From: VXRN01 sp963664365
GTDB lineage: Bacteria; Chloroflexota; Dehalococcoidia; Lucifugimonadales; UBA1123
DNA: 64,000 nucleotides
Reading direction: 5' to 3'
Assembly: GCA_963664365.1 (NCBI GenBank)
Contig: OY761144.1
Coordinates: forward strand, 372,001-436,000
The notes under the pieces were generated by a model, which was not told where the DNA came from, did no database searches, and saw only the letters and a list, made by a program, of their open reading frames with translations. Positions 7,228 to 16,200 of this stretch are shown here, piece after piece. The number at the start of each line of letters is the position of its first letter. Position 1 is the stretch's first letter. The translations under genes were made by a program, and so were the position numbers.

Positions 7228-10200
7228 TGGCCAGACGGAGTCGAGATGAGAAGAACACTCCTCCGGCAAGGACGATTGCCACGATCGCGATGACCGCCAT
7301 CGTCCATAGTGGGAAGCCGCTCTCCTCGATGTTCGCATCCGCGCCGGCCGGAGTTGGCGTCGCGGTGGGCGTCGGCGTAGGCTCAGACGCCGGCGCCGCG
7401 GAGGGCAGCGGTGTGTGAGTCACGGGGATCGCCAGCGTGAGTATCTTGATGGGCGTTGGCGCAAGAATCCCCTCAGGTTCAGGCGTCGGCGTTATAGTGG
7501 GCGCCGGGATTGGCGTTGGGGTCGGCGACGCGGCGGGCCGCCTCGCAGGTGTGGGCTTGGGCGTCTGCGTGGGCGTTGGGGTAGGCGAGAGCGTTGGCTC
7601 AGATGTGGGCGCTGGGGCAGGCGGGAGCGTATGCGCCGGTGTGGGAGTAAATGTCGGCGGCGGCGCTGGAGTAGGCTCAGGGGTTGGCGTGGATGTCGGC
7701 GGCGGTGTGGGAGTAGGCTCAGGGGTTGGCGTGGATGTCGGCGGCGGTGTGGGCGTTCGAGTAGGCGGGAGCGTTGGCTCAGGCGTTGGCATGGGTTGGG
7801 GCGTGGGGGAAGCGGTAGGCGTGGGATCGGGTCGAACAATGTCACTCGCGCCTGCCTCGGGCGTAGTCGATGCCAGCGCCATCGCGTCCGGATCGGGCGA
7901 GGGCAGAACCGGCAGCGTGGCCGGGCTCTCAGCCATCTTGCCGGGTCCGTGAGCGTCGGCGTAGGCAGCCGTCACCCTCAGCAGCTTGTCTTCGTCACCG
8001 GGCGTTGGCGCGTAGTCGGGGGACGACGCTCCTTCCACGTCTATCCAGACCGTCCCGTCAGATGATGTCTGCCACTGCCAGGCGGTATCCGATACGCTGC
8101 CGTCGGGGTCGGACAGGATGGCTGTGACAATCTTGCCGGTCTCGGGTTCGTTGGAAGAGAGCGTTATCGCGCCGGGTTCGTCCACGTTGTTCACTTCGAT
8201 GGTTATGGCGATATCGGCGCTCGAACCTTCCCTGTCAGTGGCGAACACGATTATCGAGTAGGCGCGCTTCGTCTCATAGTCCAGTTTTGCCGCGACCGTA
8301 ATCTGTCCCGATTCCCGGTCCACGCGGAAAGCCGAAGCGTCGGCTCCCAAAAGCGAGTAGGCGACATCGGCGTCGGGGGCCTGCTCCTTGACGATTACAG
8401 GACTGCCAACAGGAGACCCCTCAGCGGAGTTTTCATTCACCTTGAGGGTGATCCTTCGGGAATCGAATTGGGGCGCCGTCCACTTCACATTTGAGGTAGT
8501 CGCCTGGTTATCCGCGTTGGTTGAAACCGTCACGTCGCCGGGGGAAGCCGGCGGCTCGTCAACGTCACTCACAGGGTTGGCTTCATCGTCGTCTATGACG
8601 GTGACTGTGGAGGTAGAAGGACTGCCCGCGTTCACGCCGTCGTCGTTCGTGTCCAGTGTGAGCGTGACTTCGTCGTCCGCGGCGTCGTTGTCCTGGTCTC
8701 CTGATATCGTGAAACTGACGAAACTCAGGCCTCGGGAGATGGTCAGATCGCCGTTTGAGTCGAGGCCGGAGAGAGTCGCGCCGTTCCCTGTCTTGGTGAT
8801 CGTCAGCGTTACGTCGCGGTCGGCGGACGGGGTTACGTTGACCGTGGCGGTGGCGGTCGCCCCCTCGGCGACTGAGTAGGCGACCGCGCTGAAGCGGACG
8901 GTCAATGGCATCTTGTCAGTAGCGCCGCTGCCCTCGGCCCATGGGCCTTCGCCCTCGTCGTTGTTGGCGCGGACCCGCACCCGGTACGTGGCGCTGGAGT
9001 CCAAATTGGATATCGTCGTCTCTCTGGCGTCGTCGTCGAAGTTTAGATCGATCCAGTCAGTCTCTCCGTGAGCTCGGTACTGTACTTGGTACTTCAAGGG
9101 CGGACCAGTATTCTGAGCTATGGGCCACCGCGCCAGCAGTTCACTCGTACTCAGCGCGGATACCGTGACCGGAGCGACGCTGCCCGGCGGCTCAGCGACA
9201 TCGCTCACCGTAACGTTCAGCGTGACGCTGGCGTCGGTTTCAGAGTCGGGGTTTCCGACGTTGTCCTTGCTGTCGCGCACACTTAGAGTCAGCGTAAACG
9301 ATGACGCATCCTCGTAGTTCAGGCCGGATATCAGCGTGACCTGGCCGAGGCTGCTCACCTCGAAGCGCTCCGACCCTTCACCGGAGAGCGAGTAGGTCAA
9401 CGGGTCGCCTTCGGGGTCAGTGGCAGCAATAGGATTGCCCAGCAATGCCCCTACTGGTGAGTCTTCGGGGATTGTGCGGTTCACAGTGGTAGATGCGAAC
9501 GCCGGCGGAAGATTGGGGGTCTCGTCGTCCATGACGGTCACGGTGGAGGTGGAAGGATTTCCTACGTTCACGCCGCCGTCGGTCGTGCTCAGTGTGAGCA
9601 TGATCTTGCCGTTCGTGGCGTCGTTGTCATGGTCGCCTGAGATCGTGAAACTGCCGGAGCTTAGGCCGCGGACGATGGTCAGGTTGCCTTTTGAGTCGAG
9701 GCCGGTTAGTGTCGCGCCGTCCCCGGCCTTGGTTATCGTCACCGTCACGTCGCGGTCGGCGGACGGGGTTACATTCACCGTGGCGGTGGTCGTCGCCCCC
9801 TCGGCGACTGAGTAGGCGGTCGCGCTGAAGCCGACGGTCAGCAGAGCCTCCGCGGTCTTGGCGCCGGACGTCGGCGACCACGGACCTTCACCCTCGACGT
9901 TGACCGCTCTTACCTGTGCGCCGTAGTAGGTATTGGAGGATAGGCCGGTAATCGTCGTCTCGGTGGTAGTGGCGGTGGATGCAAAGTCGTGAATGATCCA
10001 GTCAGTCTCACTCTGCGCTCTGTATTGCGCCTCATATCCTGTGACGCTGGGAGCGCCAACCGGGAGGACGGGCGCGACCCATTTGAGTATCAGCATACTG
10101 GTCATGTCGGAGGCGCCGGAAGCGGAGAACCCCGGCTGTTTCATCGAGGGCGGCGGCTCGTCGATGTCAGTCACGTTTACCGTAATCGTCACCGGGGCTG

Positions 10201-13200
10201 AATTGTCTGTACCGTCGCTGGCGGTGACTGCCAACTCGTATCCGTTGTCTCCGCCCGTGTCGCTCGGGCTCTCGTAGTCGGGGGCGGTGACGAAGGACAG
10301 AACGCCTCCGTTGGTCACGCTGAACAGCGCTCCGTCGGCCCCGGAAGCGATGCTCCAGCCGGTTATCGCGTCTCCGTCCGGGTCGGTAGCTTGCAGCGTG
10401 GCGACGGACGTTTGGTTCTCCGGCACGCTGATAGGCGAGGTAGTAGCGACGACCGGCGGGCTGTTGGGTTCTTCGTCGTCCAAGATGGTGACGGTGGAGG
10501 TGGAAGGACTGCCTACGCTCACGCCGCCGTCGTTTGTGTTTAGGGTGAGCGTGACTTCGTCGTTCGCGGCGTCGTTGTCCTGGTCTCCGGAGATCGTGAT
10601 GCTGCCTGAGCTTTGGCCGCGGGAGATGGTCAGGTTGCCGTTTGAGTCGAGGCCGGAGAGCGTCGCGCCATCCCCCGTCTTGGTTATCGTCACCGTCACG
10701 TCGCGGTCAGCGGACGGGGTTACATTCACCGTGGCGGTAGCCGTCGCCCCCTCGGCGACTGAGTATGCGGTCGCGCTGAAGCCGACGGTCAACAGGACTT
10801 TATCCGTAGTGGATGTACTCGTGGTCCATGGGCCTCGGCCCTCGTCATTCTTGGCGCGGACCTGTACTTGGTATGTTGTGTTGGAGGTGAGACCGCCGAT
10901 CGTCGTGCTGGTCGCTGTCCCATTCGACTGAGAGTCGTGGGTTGTCCAGTCTCCTGAACTTCCCGCTCGGTATTGAACGTCGTAGCCCGAGATTGGCGGA
11001 ATGCCTGACTCGGCCGGCGCGGTCCAACTCGCGTCCAATGTCGTGGTGGAGTTCTCCGTGTTGGGTGAGACGGCCAAGTCTGTTGGCGCGCCGGGCGGCT
11101 CGTTTACGTCGGTCACGTTCACCGTAATCGTCACCGGGGCTGAAGCGTCTTTGCCGTCGCTGGCGGTGACTGACAACTCGTATCCGTTGTCTCCGCCCGT
11201 ATCGCTCGGACTCTCATGGTCGGGGGCGGTGACGAAGGACAGGACGCCGCCGTTGGTCAGGCTGAACAGCGCTCCGTCGGTCCCGGTGGCGATGCTCCAG
11301 CCGGTAATCGCGTCTCCGTCCGGGTCAGTAGCTTGGAGAGTGGCGACGGACGTTTGGTTCTCCGGAACGCTGATGGGAGTAGTGGTGGCGACGACCGGCG
11401 CGTTGTTTGGTTCGTCGTCGTCTATGATGATGACGGTGGAGGTGGACGGACTGCCCACGCTCACGCCGCCGTCGTTCGTGCTTAGTGTGAGGGTTACCCG
11501 GTCATCCGTGGCGTCGTTGTCTTGGTCGCCTGAGATCGTGAAACTGCCTGAACTCAGGCCTCGGGAAATGGTCAGATTGCCTTTTGAGTCGAGGCCGGAG
11601 AGAGTCGCGCCATCCCCGGTCTTGGTTACCGTCAGCGTCACGTCGCGGTCTGCGGACGGGGTTACGCTCACCGTGGCGGTGGCAGTCGCCCCCTCGGCGA
11701 CTGAGTAGGTGGTCGCGCTGAAGCCGACGGTCAGCAGAGCCTCCGCGGTCTTGGCGCCGGACATCGGCGACCACGGACCTTCACCCTCGACGTTGACCGC
11801 TCTTACCTGAGCGTCGTAGTACGTGTTGGAGGATAGGCCGGCAATCGTGGTGTCTGTGGTTGTGGCGGTGGATGCAAAGTCGTGAGCGATCCAGTCAGTT
11901 TCATTCTGCGCTTTGTATTGCACCTCGTATCCTGTGACGCTGGGAGTGCCAACCGGGAGAGTGGGCGCGACCCATTTGAGTTTCAGCATACTTGTGGTGT
12001 CGGAGGCGCCGGACGCTGAGAACCCCGGCTGATTCATCGCGGGCGGCGGCTCGTCGATGTCGGTCACGTTTACCGTAATCGTCACGGGCGCTGAAGCGTC
12101 TTTGCCGTCGCTGGCGGTGACTGACAACTCGTATCCGTTGTCTCCGCCCGTGTCGCTCGGACTCTCGTAGTCGGGGGCGGTGACGAAGGACAGTACGCCG
12201 CCGTTGGTCAGGCTGAACAGCGCTCCGTCGGCCCCTGTGGTGATGCTCCAGCCGGTTATCTCGTCTCCGTCCGGGTCGGTAGCTTGGAGAGTGGCGACGG
12301 ACGTTTGGTTCTCCGGCACGCTGATAGGCGAGGTAGTAGCGACGACCGGCGGGCTGTTGGGTTCTTCGTCGTCCAAGATGGTGACGGTGGAGGTGGAAGG
12401 ACTGCCTACGCTCACGCCGCCGTCGTTTGTGTTTAGGGTGAGCGTGACTTCGTCGTTCGCGGCGTCGTTGTCCTGGTCTCCGGAGATCGTGAAACTGCCG
12501 GAGCTTAGGCCGCGGGAGATGGTCAGATTGCCTTTTGAGTCGAGGCCGGTGAGTGTCGCGCCGTCCCCGGTCTTGGTGATCGTCACGGTCACGTCGCGGT
12601 CGGCGGACGGGGTTACGTTCACAGTGGCGGTGGTCGTCGCTCCCTCGGTGACTGAGTAGTTAGTCGCGCTGAAGCCGACGGTCAGCAGGACTTTATCCGT
12701 AGTGGATGTACTCGTGGCCCATGGGCTTCGGCCCTCGTCGTTCCTGGCTCGGACCTGTACTTGGTATGTTGTGTTGGAGGTGAGACCGCCGATCGTCGTC
12801 TTGGTCGTTGTCCCATTCGACTGAAAGTCGTGGGGCGTCCAGCGGCCTGAACTTCCCGCGCGGTACCGCACGTCGTAGCCCGATATTGGCGGAATGCCTG
12901 AAGCGTCCGGCGCGGTCCAACTCGCGTCCAATGTCGTGGTGGAGTTCTCCGCGTTGGGTGAGACGGACAAGTTTGTTGGCGCGCCGGGCGGCTCGTCGAC
13001 GTCGGTCACATTCACTGTAATCGTCACGGGCGCTGAAGCGTCGGCGCCGTCGCTGGCGGTGACTGCCAACTCGTACCCGTTGTCTCCGCCCGTGTCGCTC
13101 GGGCTCTCGTAGTCGGGGGCGGTGACGAAGGACAGAACGCCTCCGTTGGTCACGCTGAACAGCGCTCCGTCGGTCCCGGCGGCGATGCTCCAGCCGGTTA

Positions 13201-16200
13201 TCGAGTCTCCGTCCGGGTCGGTGGCTTGCAGCGTGGCGACGGACGTTTGGTTCTCCGGCACGCTGATGGGAGAGGTGGTAGCGACGACCGGCGCATTGTT
13301 GGGTTCTTCGTCGTCTATGATCGTGACTGTGGAGGTGGAGGGATTGCCTACGCTCACGCCGCCGTCGTTCGTGCTCAGTGTGAGGGTTATCCGGTCATCC
13401 GCGGCGTCGTTGTCCTGGTCTCCGGAGACCGTGAAGTTGCCGGAGCTTTGGCCGCGGACGATGGTCAGGTTGCCGTTTGAGTCGAGGCCGGAGAGAGTCG
13501 CGCCGTCTCCGGTCTTGGTTATCGTCAGCGTCACGTCGCGGTCGGCGGACGGGGTTACGTTCACAGTGGCGGTGGTCGTCGCTCCCTCGGCGACTGAGTA
13601 GGTGGTTGTGCTGAAGCCGACGGTCAACAGGACTTTATCCGTAGTGGATGTACTCGTGGCCCATGGGCTTCGGCCCTCGTCGTTCCTGGCTCGGACCTGT
13701 ACTTGGTATGTTGTGTTGGAGGTGAGACCGCCGATCGTTGCGCTGGTCGTTGTCCCATTCGACTGAGAGTCGTGGGTTGTCCAGTCTCCTGAACTACCCG
13801 CTCGGTATTGAACGTCGTAGCCCGAAATTGGCGGAATGCCCGACGTGGCCGGCGCGGTCCAACTCGCGTCCAATGTCGTGGTGGAGTTCTCCGTGTTGGG
13901 TGAGACGGCCAAGTCTGTTGGCGCGCCGGGCGGCTCGTTTACGTCGGTCACGTTTACCGTAATCGTCACCGGGGCTGAATTGTCTGTACCGTCGCTGGCG
14001 GTGACTGCCAACTCGTAGCCGTTGTCTCCGCCCGTGTCGCTCGGGCTCTCGTAGTCGGGGGCGGTGACGAAGGACAGTACGCCTCCGTTGGTCACGCTGA
14101 ACAGCGCTCCGTCGGTCCCGGCGGCGATGCTCCAGCCGGTTATCGAGTCTCCGTCCGGGTCGGTGGCTTGGAGCGTGGCGACGGACTTTTGGTTCTCCGG
14201 AACGCTGATGGGAGTAGTGGTAGCGACGACCGGCGCGCTGTTTGGTTCTTCGTCGTCTATGATAGTGATTGTGGAGGTGGACGGACTGCCTACGCTCACG
14301 CCGCCGTCGGTCGTGTTCAGTGTGAGGGTTATCCGGTCATCCGCGGCGTCGTTGTCCTGGTCTCCGGAGACCGTGAAGTTGCCGGAGCTTTGGCCGCGGA
14401 CGATGGTCAGGTTGCCGTTTGAGTCGAGGCCGGAGAGAGTCGCGCCGTCTCCGGTCTTGGTTATCGTCAGCGTCACGTCGCGGTCGGCGGACGGGGTTAC
14501 GTTCACAGTGGCGGTGGTCGTCGCTCCCTCGGCGACTGAGTAGGTGGTTGTGCTGAAGCCGACGGTCAACAGGACTTTATCCGTAGTGGATGTACTCGTG
14601 GCCCATGGGCTTCGGCCCTCGTCGTTCCTGGCTCGGACCTGTACTTGGTATGTTGTGTTGGAGGTGAGACCGCCGATCGTTGCGCTGGTCGTTGTCCCAT
14701 TCGACTGAGAGTCGTGGGTTGTCCAGTCTCCTGAACTACCCGCTCGGTATTGAACGTCGTAGCCCGAAATTGGCGGAATGCCCGACGCGGCCGGCGCGGT
14801 CCAACTCGCGTCCAATGTCGTGGTGGAGTTCTCCGTGTTGGGTGAGACGGCCAAGTCTGTTGGCGCGCCGGGCGGCTCGTTTACGTCGGTCACGTTTACC
14901 GTAATCGTCACCGGGGCTGAATTGTCTGTACCGTCGCTGGCGGTGACTGCCAACTCGTAGCCGTTGTCTCCGCCCGTGTCGCTCGGGCTCTCGTAGTCGG
15001 GGGCGGTGACGAAGGACAGTACGCCTCCGTTGGTCACGCTGAACAGCGCTCCGTCGGTCCCGGCGGCGATGCTCCAGCCGGTTATCGAGTCTCCGTCCGG
15101 GTCGGTGGCTTGGAGCGTGGCGACGGACTTTTGGTTCTCCGGAACGCTGATGGGAGTAGTGGTAGCGACGACCGGCGCGCTGTTTGGTTCTTCGTCGTCT
15201 ATGATAGTGATTGTGGAGGTGGACGGACTGCCTACGCTCACGCCGCCGTCGGTCGTGTTCAGTGTGAGCGTGACTTCGTCGTCCAGGGCGTCGTTGTCCT
15301 GGTCTCCGGAGATCGTGAAGTTGGCGGAGCTTAGGCCGCGGGAGATGGTCAGATTGCCTTTTGAGTCGAGGCCGGAGAGAGTCGCGCCGTCCCCGGTCTT
15401 GGTTATCGTCACCGTCACGTCGCGGTCTGCGGACGGGGTTACGCTCACCGTGGCGGTGGCAGTCGCTCCCTCGGCGACTGAGTAGGTGGTTGTGCTGAAG
15501 CCGACGGTCAGCAGAGCCTCCGCGGTCTTGGCGCTGGACGTCTTCGACCACTGACCTTCACCCTCGACGTTGACCGCTCTTACCTGAGCGTCGTAGTACG
15601 TGTTGGAGGCTAGGCCGGTAATCGTCGTCTCGGTGGTGGTAGCAGTAGATTTAAAGTCGTGAACGGTCCAATCGGTTTCACCCTGCGCTCTGTATTGCGC
15701 CTCGTATCCTGTGATGCCGGGAGTGCCTACCGGAAGGACGGGCGCGACCCATTTGAGAATCAGCATACTGGTCGTGTCGGAGGTTCCGGACGCTGAGAAC
15801 CCCGGCTGATTCATCGCGGGCGGCGGCTCATTTACGTCGGTCACGTTCACCGTAATCGTCACCGGGGATGAAGCGTCGGCACCGTCGCTGGCGGTGACTG
15901 ACAACTCGTATCCGTTGTCTCCGCCCGTGTCGCTCGGGCTCTCGTAGTCTGGGGCGGTAACGAAGGACAGGACGCCGCCGTTGGTAAGGCTGAACAATGC
16001 TCCGTCGGTCCCGGAAGCGATGCTCCAGCCGGTTATCTCGTCTCCGTCCGGGTCGGTGGCTTGGAGAGTGGCGACGGACGTTTGGTTCTCCGGCACGCTG
16101 ATGGGGGAGGTGGTGGCGACGACCGGCGCGCTGTTTGGTTCTTCGTCGTCTATGATAGTGACTGTGGAGGTGGAAGGACTACCTATGTTCACGCCGCCGT

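Noticed and set aside
7227..8065. Plus-strand Val-Gly and Arg-rich frames
   Set aside because: They are the complement of the Pro/Thr-coding stalk of the giant gene.
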